A stretch of 64,000 nucleotides of DNA from Anisodus tanguticus (GCA_034509755.1 CM067546.1:27333876-27397875), one strand, 5' to 3'; positions 12,464 through 24,016 are shown, counted from the stretch's first letter. The notes: generated by a model from the sequence alone, not told the origin. Numbers and translations: made by a program.

Positions 12464-12825
12464 TTCCCTGTCCGGAGGAAGTCCTGAAAGATCTTCAAGG
12501 AAAACCTACGGAAAATTACGAACAATTGGGACAGTATGTACCTTTGGAGACTCTTTTTGGGTATCCACTATACTAGCCAGGTAAAAGTATTCCACTTCGT
12601 GACTTCTTAATAACTTTTGAGCCCTAAGGTAGGAAATAAGCCGACTCGATAGTGTCCCAATTCTACCTCATATAAAAACTTCTGGTTCCCCGAGAAAAGA
12701 TAATTTTGCAACCTTTTTCTGACAATCCAACGTGGCATAACATGCTGACAGCCAATCCATACCCAAAATAATGTCAAAGTCTACCATATCAAGTAATACT
12801 AAGTCTGCTATTATTCCTCTACCAT

Positions 12826-13029
12826 TTATCTATAACGAAAAATTTTAATTACTCGAGAAGCCCAAACTGAGGCCTCCACTGGTGTCATGACTTCAAAGGG
12901 TTCACTTAAACATGAAGGTTCTACATGTAGACTCTTAACAAAATCCATTGGCACATACAAAAATGTAGAGCCGGGATCATATAATACAAGTGCAGGAATA
13001 CTTGAGACCAACAAAATGCATGTGACCAC
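12826..13029 (-). pseudogene. gypsy-1 aspartic protease
   Basis: Retroviral-type aspartic protease fragment with active-site region LVLYDPGST, the DPGST form common in plant chromoviruses. It is followed by a stop near 12826. It lies between the gag zinc knuckle and RT, as expected. Confidence 0.8.
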
Positions 13030-13056
13030 AGCATTAGATGCCTCAACCTCATTCCT

Positions 13057-13371
13057 CTAAGGCAAAGCATAGAGCCAGTTAGGATTGTTGGACTGTTGAC
13101 CTCCCTGACTCTGTCGGGACTGGTTGTCATGATTTCCCTTGTGGGCAGCTGTGGTCGCTTCTGACCTCCCATGAGAATACTGAGTTTGGGATCTCTTCTT
13201 ACAATCTTTGACATAGTGGTCTGGTTCTCCACAGTTATAACAATTTTTCTGTGAGAACCTACATTCTCCAAAATGTTTCCTTTGACAAACCTTACAGACC
13301 GGTTTGTCACTCCCTGCGTTAGGGTTGGTGGCCTTGGCATTGCTACCTTGATGATTGAACCATTTATGCAC
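13057..13371 (-). pseudogene. gypsy-1 gag zinc knuckle
   Basis: Carries a CCHC knuckle, CYNCGEPDHYVKDC (C-x2-C-x4-H-x4-C), preceded by a second Cys-rich stretch (CKVCQRKHFGEC). The Gln/Ser/Asn-rich tail is typical of gag C-termini. Stop codons separate it from the gag core at 13474-14418. Confidence 0.88.
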
Positions 13372-13473
13372 TTGGGGCCTATAATGAGACTGACCTACTG
13401 GCTGGCTCAGTTTTGAAGAACCCCTACTACCTTCTTGCCTCTGGATTTGATTCTGATTAAAGGATTCCGACGA

Positions 13474-14418
13474 TCAAAACCTCTTCTGCGAATGCTCTCT
13501 TTTTACTTTATCAAATCCTTCTACCCTCATTGCCATGTCGACGATCGAAAGGTAAGTCCAATCATGGGCTAATGCCAATACCTTCTCTGCCAAGTTCGGG
13601 TTTAAACCCTCAACAAATATTTTGACCTTCTCCCTATTCGTAGGAATAATGTGTGCGTTATATGCCGACAATCGCATGAATTGGGTGTCATATTCTTGCA
13701 CACTATGGTCTCTTTATTTCAACTATTCAAACTCACATCTGAGCGCATCTTTTTGGGTGTTAGGCATGTACTTTTCAATGAACGCAGCTCTGAACTCCCC
13801 CCCACATTGATTTATTCTAATATTTCTCTACCGCACCCCCGCATCGTCCACTAAACGTGCGCCCACCAAATCGACGCCATGCGTCTCTAGACATCCCAGG
13901 GTAAATAATAGGTCTTCTACCTCATCGATAAACATTATCGGGTCGGACTTGGAGTCCTTCCCTATGAGGATAGGTTCCCTTCTCCTTATAAAATTAGCCC
14001 ATAATCTATCTGGTACCGACTGAGCTCCTATAATTTCGGCCAGTGGTGCAGTCACAACTGGTTCCTTGGCCGGCGGGTTCTGGGTTGGGGCCATAACTGA
14101 GACACTAAGTGTAGGCTGAACCATGTGTGGGGCTACAACTGTCATCAACTCTATGAGTTTATCTAACTTTTGTCCCACCATTTCCTGGGCCGCTCGACTC
14201 TCATTTTCTTCAACATTTTCCACGCTATCTTGAGATACCGCTCTTTCAACCGGAGGTATAGGAGCTTCATGGTGGACCTCTTCTTGAGCCCTTGGTTCCT
14301 GTACCGGAACTCTTGGGGGTTGACGTTGTCCCATCACTCTTCCCCGAATAGTTTTGATCGACCTCCGCAACACCGATACTTGTGAATCTACCATTTTTTG
14401 TAAAACAAGCGCGTCCAT
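13474..14418 (-). pseudogene. gypsy-1 gag core
   Basis: The start at 14418 (MDALVLQKMV) gives a 196-residue N-terminal piece ending near 13828 with the capsid-like DPIMFIDEVEDLL. A second piece (13701-13474) has QEYDTQFMRLSAYN and KIFVEGLNPNL, typical of the retrotransposon gag fold. A disrupted stretch of about 125 bp separates them. Confidence 0.85.
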
Positions 14419-14579
14419 ATTTTAGAAGACATGACATCTATTTTAACTCCCCAAATTTTTCTTAAACTTCATAAGCATGCAACACCACAAGAAAAATAAA
14501 ATAAAATATAACGATATTATTTCTTTCTTGCATTCACAATACTTCATTCCATCATATTCTCAAATGACATACCATTATA

Positions 14580-15107
14580 CTAAATCTTATCAGATAATTT
14601 TCCGTCACCCATTGTAGATCTCCAACTCAAACTTGCATTTACTACAACACGTGTTAAAGGGCTTAACCGTGTGACTCGCCTATTCCGCAGGTTGTCATTC
14701 ATCTCCTTGTGAACCTTGTTCCTTGCCTCCCTTTCCCTATCGTCCATTCTTTCCTTCATCTTCCAGACTTTCTTCACTTGGTGTAGAAATTTGAGAAAGG
14801 AGCCTTCTTTACTATCTCCACATAGCATCTTTGCTCTTCTAAACGAGGAGTGGAAATCTCCCGAGATAGAGTTGACTATTATATGTAGTATGACTCCAGT
14901 CGGATAATTGAAAAAGGTCGAGTCAAATAAATGACTCTTCCATCTAGCCCTAAGAAAATCCGTACAACGTGCGATTGTGTCATCCATATACATGCCTAAA
15001 CCGTCTCCTGGGTTCATCCTACGGTCCATGAACTCCTCTTGAGCTCGCATTATCCTTTTCGTTTCTATGAGCACTTCCCTCTTGTTTGGAACTTGTATTG
15101 TAATCAT
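14580..15107 (-). pseudogene. Extra ORF between PBS and gag of gypsy-1 (175 aa, unknown)
   Basis: A 175-codon minus-strand ORF starting at 15107 lies in the leader between the primer-binding site (15357-15368) and gag (14418). I do not recognise a family. It has a hydrophobic central patch (GVILHIIVNSISG) and a charged, probably helical second half (KKVWKMKERMDDREREARNK). It could be a leader-encoded accessory ORF, a captured fragment, or chance. Typical Tekay elements have no ORF in this position as far as I know. Confidence 0.45.
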
Positions 15108-15356
15108 ATCTACAAAAATAATTGTTAGTTAGTTTATCGTTGCACAATCTCCTTCCATAATCCTTTGAAGGAAGTAGTACGAGAACCAAGTCTTTGAAAA
15201 GACTCAAGATAGGCACGAGAAGAGTATGAAGGAAGTGAAATTGTTTAGGATGTTATTACGTTCACTTATTACTAAGGTGACGCGTACACCATCGCAATAA
15301 GAAACCGTTCAAACACCCAACTCAAAGAAATTCCTAGAATCTCCTAACCTGATTCA

Positions 15357-15368
15357 GCTCTGATACCA
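15357..15368 (-). promoter_or_regulatory. Primer-binding site of gypsy-1
   Basis: The minus strand reads TGGTATCAGAGC, complementary to the 3' end of initiator tRNA-Met, three bases from the end of the 5' LTR at 15372. It confirms the minus orientation and that the right-hand LTR is the 5' one. Confidence 0.92.
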
Positions 15369-15371
15369 ACT

Positions 15372-17405
15372 TGTCACGCCCTGACTTTACCCAAGTCTTC
15401 CCTTAGGGCGTGATGGCACCTGGGCAACTATCCCTTCACATGCGAACTATCAACTTCTTTTCTTCCTAAATTAAACATGTATCTAGATGCGGAAATAATA
15501 GAAACATGTACTTCTTTAATGAAAGCACGAGCTCATGCTCGTGCATCCACAAATTTTTCTAGACTCGATGGAAGTTCAAATACAAAATAAAAACATTCGA
15601 ATCTTAAAAGAAAACAATCTCATTTGGGCAGTCCCCGAGATAACAAAATTGAATTCTTCAACCTACTTATTCAAGAAAGACCATCACCAAATCCGGAGCA
15701 ATGGATTGGTGGAACAGTGAGGCTGTGGGGCGATCACTAGCCCTGTTACAGAGTTTTACCTTTATCGCGCTTACCTGGAATATGTTAGATTAAAGAGTCA
15801 GCCCTACCATCCGGGGCTAAGTGAAGACCTCGCCTTACAATTAAAAGGAACCTCACAATGCTCTAAGTGCATTTATATTATAAACATAATAAGCTCACTA
15901 TGAAACATATTACAACACTTTCAATGTACAAACCAATAATAATTGTTCACACACAAAAAGAAATCCCCTCCCAACTTATTCTAGGGAATGCTTAGTTTAA
16001 CCAGTACACATTCACGAAAGAAAAAGCGGAACGCTCAACTCGATCCATATATTATACTATATAATTGTTGTGGTGCGTGCAACCCGATCTAATATTTTAT
16101 ATTATGTGTTTGTTGCGGTGCGTGCAACCCGATCCAATATCATGTATTATATATTTATTGCGGTGCGTGCAATCCGATCAATATATATATATATATATAT
16201 ATATATATTGCCTGAATGATACTGTGACAATAATAGACTTCCATACTTGGTCATATTTTCAGAAAAAATCAAGTAATATTTCTTTCTTTCAACTTTTCGC
16301 CCTTCTCACTTGTAAGGGTTATAACTCTGAACTCGTAACCCTAAATAAGTTGTTTTTTATGCCGAATCGAAGTTAACACAGGGACCTATTACTATATCAA
16401 GTTTCCTATGTTAATACTTAGTATAACTAGTACAAATTCAGGAAAGAAATATCTTTATGAAAACTGCCTCGCCAGATTTTTGTAAAAACAGGACACAATC
16501 TTAAAACAATCATAACTTTTTATCCGTAAGTCGAATCAATCTCCGTAAAGTCTCAAACTGTCAAGAACGGAGAAAAAGACAACATTTATTCAGCTCAAAC
16601 TTTCATATTCTTTACCAATTTGTACGGTTTTTCGTTATACGTTCCGCCCTTCCGGATTTCAATCGATCCAAGGCAGAAACTATAAACGAAAATAACTCTC
16701 AAACCGTATATCAGTTTTATCCTCGTTTGAAATCAATCTGACCGTGAAGGAGAGATGTACAACCCTGTAAAAGTTTGTCTAATTCTAGAAAGGATAACTC
16801 AGCAAACAGTCTGTAATCACATGACCCAAACTAGTTACAAGATAATATTATATCAATAATTCATCTCAAGTTATACTACCTCCTTGTTCTTTTTCTTTTC
16901 ATGATCATTCTTTCAGCATCCATATTATCTTCTAACATATATTGTAATTTAAAACAAAGAATTATTCTAATAAATTATGAGTGAGAGAACTCACCTTTAT
17001 TTCTTCGCAATCTTTTCCGATCTCCTCAAGAGATTTTACGAAGAATAATTCACAATAAGAAAATGGCTACGATCTACTGATTTCCAAGTTAACAATAGCT
17101 AACTTTCAAGTCCACGAATTTGAAACTGCGAATATAAACATCCGAACTCGGAACAAAGCCTTCTCGAAACTCCTAAATTGTTCTAGGTATTTTTCTCTCT
17201 GTGTATTTTTCCCCTCTCAAATTGTGTTTTGTTTTTGCTTTTCGTATCTCATTTTTCCCTTTTGATGTCTGTGTGTGTATAGTTATATAATTTGTGCATG
17301 TTGCACAAATTTTGGGACGTGAGGGAGTGGAAGGAAAAGTTGAGGGAGAGGGGTTTTAGGGACGTGTGTGTATGTATTTTTTTAATTAATTCTCAGGGCT
17401 TTACA
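15372..17405 (-). repeat. 5' LTR of gypsy-1
   Basis: Colinear with 7189-9516 over its whole length. Ends TTTACA at 17405 on the plus strand. It carries a reduced minisatellite (16023-16180) and an (AT)n run at 16180-16207. Confidence 0.9.
16023..16180. repeat. LTR minisatellite, about 4 units
   Basis: Same unit as the 7844-8311 array, with cores near 16025, 16068, 16114 and 16160. The last runs into an (AT)n microsatellite. Confidence 0.9.
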
Positions 17406-17880
17406 GCTGCATACGAACCCAATCTGCATAATGTAAGTAGCGAAATGCTCATACCAAGCCTGGGGGCTTGTTTCATACTATACAGGGACTTACGAAGACG
17501 GCATACGTAATGAGGAGCCTCTGGATGTACAAAGCCTGGTGGTTGGTTCATGTAAATTGTTTCTTTCAAATCTCCATGTAAGAATGCATTTTTCACATCT
17601 AGCTGATGAATCAGCCAGTTCTTACCCATAACTATGCTCAGAATATTGCGAATAGTAGCCGATTTGACCACCGGACTGAAAGTCTCACCACAATCAATAT
17701 CCTCCTGCTGCCCTATGTGATTTTGCACAAGTCTGGCATTATGGCGTTCAAGATTACCACTATCTCTGAACTTATGACGAAAGAGCCATATACAACGAAT
17801 CACATTCACCCCTAGCATCGGAACCAAATCCCACATGCGCTGAGTGGTTAGCGCATCAAACTCCTCACGCAATGTCGCAT
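17406..17880 (-). pseudogene. copia-1 reverse transcriptase N-terminus
   Basis: Carries the copia RT start (REEFDALTTQRMWDLVP), GCRWLF-like, GETFSPVVK, QLDVKNAFLHGDL, PPGFVHP and a SLYxMKQAPR block. A small frameshift follows the KQAPR block. The protein then stops at the chromovirus insertion at 17405. The rest of the domain is at 6163-7188. Confidence 0.88.
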
Positions 17881-18450
17881 TCCAATTCGGGTCGAGTTTT
17901 GGATAGTTTTAGGTATTTAGGTATTGGTGATATGGATTGTGTGGATAAGTTAAATTGGACTTTGGGTTTGAAAATCCCGTGTTTGGCACGAGTTTCCATT
18001 TGGTGTGTGGGTACAGGGGTGGGGCAGTGGGTCTCGGGTCATGGGGCAGTGGCAGTGAGTGGGGAAGAGTTCGGAGAGATTTGGCAGTGTGGTGTGGGGC
18101 TGGGCAGTGGGTGGCGGAATATTTCGGAGGTATGCGGGTCAGGGGCGGGGTGGAGGTATATTACGGGGTGGTTGGGTATACTTGAGGGGGGGCAGCCAGT
18201 AGTGGGGCGAGGCAGACTGTGGCGGGGGTAGGCAGACGGTGGCGGGGGAAGGCAGACGGTGGCGGGTGGTGTGGTGGAGGTGGTGGGCCATGGCGGGATG
18301 GGTGTTTGGATGACAGAATGTTGCAGATTTTGTAGTGTATTTTGGAGTAGAGGGGAGGTGTCAGAGTCATCAAGGAAACCGTAATTAATGACTCAAATAT
18401 TTTGGATGTTGTCGAACGGGAAGACGTACTCAACAAATGTGACATGGCGT
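17881..18450 (-). pseudogene. copia-1 linker between integrase and RT (Pro/His-rich)
   Basis: A minus-strand frame at 18445-18161 is rich in Pro and His (GPPPPPHHPPPSAFP), typical of the low-complexity linker between copia integrase and RT. The plus-strand ORFs here are shadows of the G-rich complement. No catalytic domain is present. Confidence 0.6.
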
Positions 18451-19242
18451 GAGATTAAGATTCTGTCTGTGGATATCTCATAGCACCAGTACCCCTATGG
18501 TTTGATGAGAAATCGAGGAAGACGCACGGAGTAGAGTGAGGTACTAATTTGTGAGGGACCCTGGAGGTCAGATTTGAGTAACAAAGACAACCGAAAATTC
18601 AAAGCTGATCATAGGAAGAGATCTGCTGGAAGAGAATTTCGGTGGGTGTCCAATTTGAATTGTACGGGTAGGTAAGATATTAAGAATGTGTTCTACCATT
18701 TTTAATGCATAAACCCAAAAGGTATGGGAGAGACGCATGGAAAAGAATGGTGAATCATATTGTTAATGGTGCAGAGAATTCTTTCGGCTTTATCATTTTA
18801 AGGGGAAGTATGGGGGCGGGAGAAACGAAAAACCATGCCATTAAAAATTATGAAAGTGGATTTATTGAACTCACGACCATTGTCATACGTTTTGATGTCT
18901 TTTTCAAATTGTGTTTTAACCAATGTTCGAAATTCAAGAAATTTGGAGTAGACTTGAGACTTAAGTTTAAGCGGATAGACCCAAAGGAAGTGAGAGAAGT
19001 CATCCAAAAATATCAAATAATATTTATGACCTAGGTTGCTGGTTATAGGAGATGTCCATAAATCCACATGAATAATATCAAATAGAGAGAAAGTAATTCT
19101 TAAAGAAGACGTAAATGAAAGTCTAACATGTTTCCCTAGATGACAAGAGGAGCAACTATGAGCAAGGGTCCCTTTATTGCATTGGATTAACTTGTGGTTT
19201 CTATGAAAATAAAAAACATGGGCTTCGGGACATCTAAGTCTA
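18451..19242 (-). pseudogene. copia-1 integrase
   Basis: On the minus strand, from about 19240, there is a GAG-pre-integrase-like LWHSRL and a CSSCHLGKH zinc-ligand end. The catalytic core follows at 19067-18798 (MDLWTSPITSN, YYLIFLDDFSHFLWVYPL, TYDNGREF). The core Asp residues are present, but the reading frame breaks repeatedly afterwards. Confidence 0.85.
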
Positions 19243-19800
19243 CTATGCCATATTGAGGAGGAGATGACAACTAGAGATGTGGGGGGATTGACACTGGCAG
19301 TGGACGTGGATAGGAAAGGATAGAAATCCCCCTCGAAGTTTCCTCGTACGTAGGTCCGTTATAGAAAAATCAAATGGTTTAAAATTAATGAATACAAAAT
19401 TATTGGTGGCAAATTTTCTGACAGAGATTAGGTTCTTGATAATGTTAGGGGCATATAGGACGTTATTAAGGGAGAAGTGGGGATGCGGTGGTGGGGTTAG
19501 TGTGTGGCCAAACCCTTGTATTGGAATGCGATGACCATTTCCGACCATAGTAGATTATGGAGTATTTAAATTGCGCATGTGAGGAAAATTACCAGAATTG
19601 TTCGTGAGGTGAGATGTGGCGCCCGTATCCATATACCACGCATCATCGAGCTGTTGAATTTTTAAAGAACGAAAGCATGGCCCAAATCCGTTGGATTGAG
19701 GTCGGGCAGCTGCTGCTGGGCTACTGTGTAGTGGGCCTAGTGCTGGTGGCCCTTGTACCGTGGGCCTGGACGTGGGCCCAAAATGCTGGACTGCAATGAG
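19243..19800 (-). pseudogene. copia-1 gag tail and protease
   Basis: The protease active site is visible at about 19648-19615 (WYMDTGATSHLT). Downstream is MVGNGHRIPIQGFGHT and the NNVLYAPNIIKNLISV block common to copia protease/pre-integrase. A stop near 19560 splits it. A Gln/Pro-rich gag tail precedes it. The N-terminal gag is absent. Confidence 0.82.
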
Positions 19801-20190
19801 AAATATCGTGTCATGTTCATGGATGGTACGTTAGAAAGAAAGACGAGGTTGTTGAAGAACCCTAAAAGCGAGTGATACGCTTTTCAACGAGATTTGTTCG
19901 AGGAAGTAAGAAGCCTGTTGTAGTGGCTCTTTGTGAGGCTGTCTATCTTGCTCGGATGAGAAATGAACAGTGGAAGGCTGTAGGTGTTAGGAAAAGCAAG
20001 AAGGATATCTATGTCCTGGTTAGAAATTTAAGGTCCACAACACATAGACTTGCACTTGCTTCTATCGTCGTTGAACAATGGGAAGATGATATTGATTGCA
20101 TCTGAATTGTGATCATAAGGGGTTCCGGACAATCAATTGGAAGAAATTAGATGCTAGAGAACTAGGGGTAAGGTTTTGTTTTTGATACAG
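19801..20190 (+). other. Unexplained segment in place of copia-1 gag, with a plus-strand ORF
   Basis: Between the gag tail and the 5' LTR, about 390 bp shows no gag similarity on the minus strand. The plus strand has a 77-codon ORF (19872-20105) with gene-like composition: Lys/Arg-rich start (FVRGSKKPVVVAL), then YLARMRNEQWKAVG and an acidic end (VVEQWEDDIDCI). I do not recognise the family. It may be a captured host-gene exon or debris from another element. Confidence 0.35.
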
Positions 20191-20191
20191 T

Positions 20192-20435
20192 GTAGAATTG
20201 TATTAATAGTGTGTACAATGTTGAATCCTAATGAAATAATGATCCTATATTTATCATAATTAGGATCATATATTTACCATAAATTATACAATACTATTAA
20301 TTATAAAATATATGGTGAATATATAGTAATATTGACTAATAAAAATAAGGATCATACATTTACCATAATTAAGATCCTATATTTATCATAATTATACACT
20401 ACTATTAATTACAAAATATATGATATTCACTAATA
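20192..20435 (-). repeat. 5' LTR of copia-1, with internal duplication
   Basis: Matches 5983-6162 but is 64 bp longer. The block from GGATCATA to ACTAATA appears twice in tandem (about 20259-20345 and 20349-20435). A degraded primer-binding site (TGTATCA on the minus strand, for TGGTATCA) adjoins at 20185-20191. Confidence 0.7.
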
Positions 20436-21245
20436 AAAGGAAAAGATTGTATTATTAGCATTTTCTAAGATTTTTTAAAAATCTTAAACATTTTCCTTTG
20501 GCTTTCTTTTTATCACATGAATCATGCATGGGTAAAGCATCATCAAAACCATGAAACATGCAGCACTATATTTTATTCATATACATAAAATAGTGTTGGA
20601 GTATATTTTATTATTAAAATAAATTATTCATCTCTCATATTTGTTAGTGGTCATAAAAGCTAGAAGATGGTCATAACTTCCACTCTTCCACTACTCCATG
20701 ATGTAGAATGTGGTTATTATTCTCATTAACCATATTTTCATGTTCTTCTTCACGTAATTACTCACTACTCTTTATATTGACTATATAAATGATTTCTACA
20801 CCTATATATAGATGTGTTTCTTCTAAGGGTGGCCAGTGGGCCGGGCTCGGGTCTGGCGGGGTCGGGGCGGGACGAGCCAGGGGGTCGGGTTCGGGTCTAG
20901 CGGGGCCTAGCGGGGTCGGGTCTGGCGGGACCTACTCCAGTCCCGTCCCAATCCCGATCCCGTCGGTATCGGGGCGGGGTCGGGTCGGGCTCGGGCTCGG
21001 GGCGGGGTACGGTCGGGTTTTCCTTTTTTTTTTTTTTTTTAAATAACATATGTATAAAAAAAACTCAGTAAACAAAACAAGATAATGTAATAAAAACATC
21101 CCAAGACTGTTTTTGTGCCTCTTATATTATTTAATAGACATATGATTTTTTTGTAATACAAATACAATTGTCTAAAATCTAAATTGCAACTTTGTGGTGT
21201 TGTCCAAAAGTTGCAAATTACATAATAAAATTGCAATTAAAAAAA

Positions 21246-23689
21246 TTACATTCTCAAAAAAACCTGTTCTAATTGCTTGATGATTTCATTTGGTTCTTCG
21301 GTTGGAATTGGTATTTGTTGGTCAAATTGATCCACGTCGCTTCCACTACCTTCGGTTAAGATTTCGTTGTAGTTTTCATCATCTTCTTCGTTGATCTCCG
21401 GTTGATCGCACCTTCTCCGCTCCGCTCGTATCCAATCTCGAATAATACGCAATTTCCAAGTTTGTCTCCGGCCAATGAGTGTCGTGGTCTCCTATTTGAT
21501 ATCTGCTGCGAGAAAAAGCGCTTTCGAGACGCGAGTTGATGACGCTTGAATGTTCAAAACATCTCGAGCCATCAATGAACGTGTCGGAAAGGTCTTCTCA
21601 TTCCCCCTCCAAAAGTATTTCAGCAAGTCTTCTTGTCCATCTTCATTGATAACTTCTTGATACGGTATGCAGAACCCCCGCAAAACAAAAATATCCAACT
21701 CGCTAATTTGGTTAGTAGTAGAGGTACGGCCGCACATTCTATTTACGAGGCTTTCAATACTAGCGCGAGAAACGCATGTCTTTTGTGAGGTTGTGTTGAA
21801 GATGAAGAAGATAGTATGGAAGCCGGTAAGTTACTAGCATTTTCTTGTTGATAAAATCTATTTATATTTTTGCATTGGTGTTCTACGCTAGACACCGCTT
21901 CTTCTTTAGTTTGTTCAATAGGTGGTGGGTGATTTAGATTTTTGGGACTTGGAGGTGGTAGTACTTCTATACAGCCGTAAATAGTTTCAATTAGTGATTT
22001 AGTACCGTCTATTTTAATAGTAGGATTTAATACTGAGAATCAATAATATAAATAGAGGGAATAGGAATAAAATATTTTTTAATTTTGACAAACATTTTTT
22101 TAATATTTGCCTTATAAGTGGTTTTTCCATATATTCACTAAGTAATAAAAATATTAGAGTTATATAAAATAACATAGTTGAAATAGTAGGATAATATATA
22201 CCGGAAAATTCTTTTGTTGCTTGAAAAAATTTCTCTAAAAATACCATAAGTTCGGAAATTTTTACCCAATCACTATCTAAAATCATATCAGCTGGCTTTT
22301 TATTATGAGAGTTAAAAAATAAAGTTATAGGTAATTTATAGTCATAAGCAACAAGTAGTTGCTCGTATAAAGAATTCCACCTAGTGGATACTTCTTGTGG
22401 AATTCTTCTATAAGGTAGTCCACAATCGTGACAAGTTTTTTTTTATTCTTTTCTACGTTGTACTTTATTACTTTTAAAAATAAAGTTTATAGCAAATTGT
22501 ATTTTACTAAGAATGTCTTCAAAAAGTGATAGACCATCCTTTACAATTAAGTTATATATATGGCACGCACATTTTATATGAAAATGGTCTGGAAAAGATG
22601 GAGTTAAACTATTTTTTAACATTGTAATTGCGTAATTGTTATTAGAAGCGTTATCTAATGTAATAGTCATAATTTTATCGGTAATTCCTTAATAATCGCA
22701 CACTTGATAAATATTTTCGCAATAAAAGTACCGGTGTGCCTATCATCTATATATCTATACGCCAAAATACGTTTTTGCATAGACCATTTATAATCTATCC
22801 AATGACAAGTTACAGTAAAATAATCATGGCCGTTAGTACTACGACCTATATCAGACGTGATAGATACTTTGCCATTAAAATGATATAATGAAAAACGTAA
22901 ATATTGTTGATATTCATGCGCGAATTTAAATACATCTCTCTTAACAGTTGATCTAGGAAAACCGTTAAAATCAGGATTATATATATCTCTAATGTAATGA
23001 ATAAAACCTAGGAGATGAAGGAAATGAAAAAGGCAAACCCTCCACAAACAACTAATTTTGATATTGCTTCCCTATCTCTATGTTTATTGTATTTAGAGCC
23101 TACAATTCCCCCCGTCATAGGGTTAATTTGACCCTGTACTTGGTCCGGGACGATATCGTATGTGAACCTTGTCCCGATGGAGCGGCGTTTGCGCACCCGG
23201 TTTTGAAGCCTGGTATTGGACATACCTAGTTTGGATGAGCACTTACTACGTGTCTAATTAACCCCCGTCCCACCGTGACCTTTTCCAGTTTTAAATTTTA
23301 AAACATTTTTACAAATTTTACATATGGCTACTTGATTCTCTACGTCCCTATCAAAAAATGTCCATGCATCCGATTTTAATGGTCGTTTTTTGGACCTCGT
23401 CTCATACTAGGGGAATAGGAGGTATTTCGGTTGAAGGTGCACTAGTGGGTGTGTTGTCATCAACATTAGTGGGTATATCATCTAGATCATCGTCTAAATT
23501 AAAGTCTTCTTGAGTTCCGGAAAATAGCTCCTGGTCTAAATCTAATGGTATTGTAGGAAAATGTTGAGTATCAACAAAATCATCCTGTGTAGGAATAAGA
23601 TGACTAGAAGAAGTACCCTTGCCCTGGTTGCCCCTACTAGAAGAAGCACTCTTACCCTTACCCTTAAACATACCTTTTAATCCTTCCAT
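21246..23689 (-). pseudogene. hAT transposase (BED finger to dimerisation domain)
   Basis: The start at 23689 (MEGLKGMFKGKGKSASSS) leads to a Ser/Asp-rich N-terminus. A BED-type zinc finger follows at about 23400-23270 (SDAWTFFDR, CKICKNVL) with frameshifts. The RNase-H-like core appears at 23047-22667 (SITSDIGRSTNGHDYFTVTC, HWIDYKWSMQKR) and 22670-22443 (TLDNASNN, CACHIYNLIVKDGL). The hAT C-terminal dimerisation region is at 21737-21492 (ELDIF, DLLKYFWRGNEKTFP, SLMARDVLNIQAS) and ends in an acidic tail at 21452-21246. It resembles plant RICESLEEPER-type transposases. At least six frame breaks make it inactive. Confidence 0.88.
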
Positions 23690-24008
23690 TTTAATTATGA
23701 TAATAAATAATTAAAGACAATAAAATTAAGTGCGCTAAATAAAAATATAAAATAAACAAACAATAATAATTTAATGAAGGAACGAGTGTACCAAACGCCG
23801 ACGTAACGTCGACGTGTAATCGAGAGGTTGAAAATTGAAACTTTGCTCGATGGAAGATCCTCAAGCTAGTTGCCAACTTCACTCCCAATTCCCAAATGAA
23901 TTAATAAAATTGAATATTTAGCAAACAATGTAGACTTGTAGAGAGATATATTGAGAAATTAGAGAGATTGTTGGAAGATTTGTGAGAAAGATGAAGAGAA
24001 AATGAGTT

Positions 24009-24016
24009 ATTTATAG
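24009..24016 (-). promoter_or_regulatory. Probable TATA box of hAT transposase
   Basis: The minus strand reads TATAAATA about 320 bp upstream of the transposase start at 23689 and inside the terminal repeat. A purine-rich, leader-like stretch follows. Confidence 0.45.

Larger units (their letters stand above)
7189..17405 (-). mobile_element. Ty3/gypsy chromovirus, Tekay type (gypsy-1)
   Basis: It has LTRs of 2328 bp (7189-9516) and 2034 bp (15372-17405), a tRNA-iMet primer-binding site next to the right LTR, and minus-strand gag, protease, RT, RNase H, integrase and a terminal chromodomain-like segment. The 3' LTR is preceded on the minus strand by a polypurine tract (AAGGAGGGGAGAA). Imperfect 5-bp duplications flank it (GTTGC at 7184-7188, GCTGC at 17406-17410). 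Ignoring the insert and one duplication, the copia-1 RT reading frame runs through without a break, which fixes the insertion point. All ORFs are broken. Confidence 0.92.
5983..20435 (-). mobile_element. Ty1/copia retrotransposon (copia-1), degenerate, interrupted by a chromovirus
   Basis: Short LTRs lie at 5983-6162 (3' LTR) and 20192-20435 (5' LTR). Between them on the minus strand are a gag tail, protease, integrase, reverse transcriptase and RNase H in copia order. A probable 5-bp duplication AAAGG flanks it (5978-5982 and 20436-20440), though the terminal dinucleotides of the LTRs have mutated. The pol gene is split at 7188/17406 by the gypsy element 7189-17405. Many stops make it non-functional. 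The short LTRs and the RT/RNase H sequence resemble the Ale/Retrofit lineage; the lineage call is tentative. Confidence 0.85.

Noticed and set aside
12826..13029. Protease active site thought to be mutated (DPGS instead of DTG/DSG)
   Set aside because: DPGST is the usual form in plant chromovirus proteases, so it is not a lesion.
18161..18445. Glycine-rich plus-strand protein at 17872-18231
   Set aside because: It is the complement of the copia Pro/His-rich linker; the minus-strand reading fits between integrase and RT.
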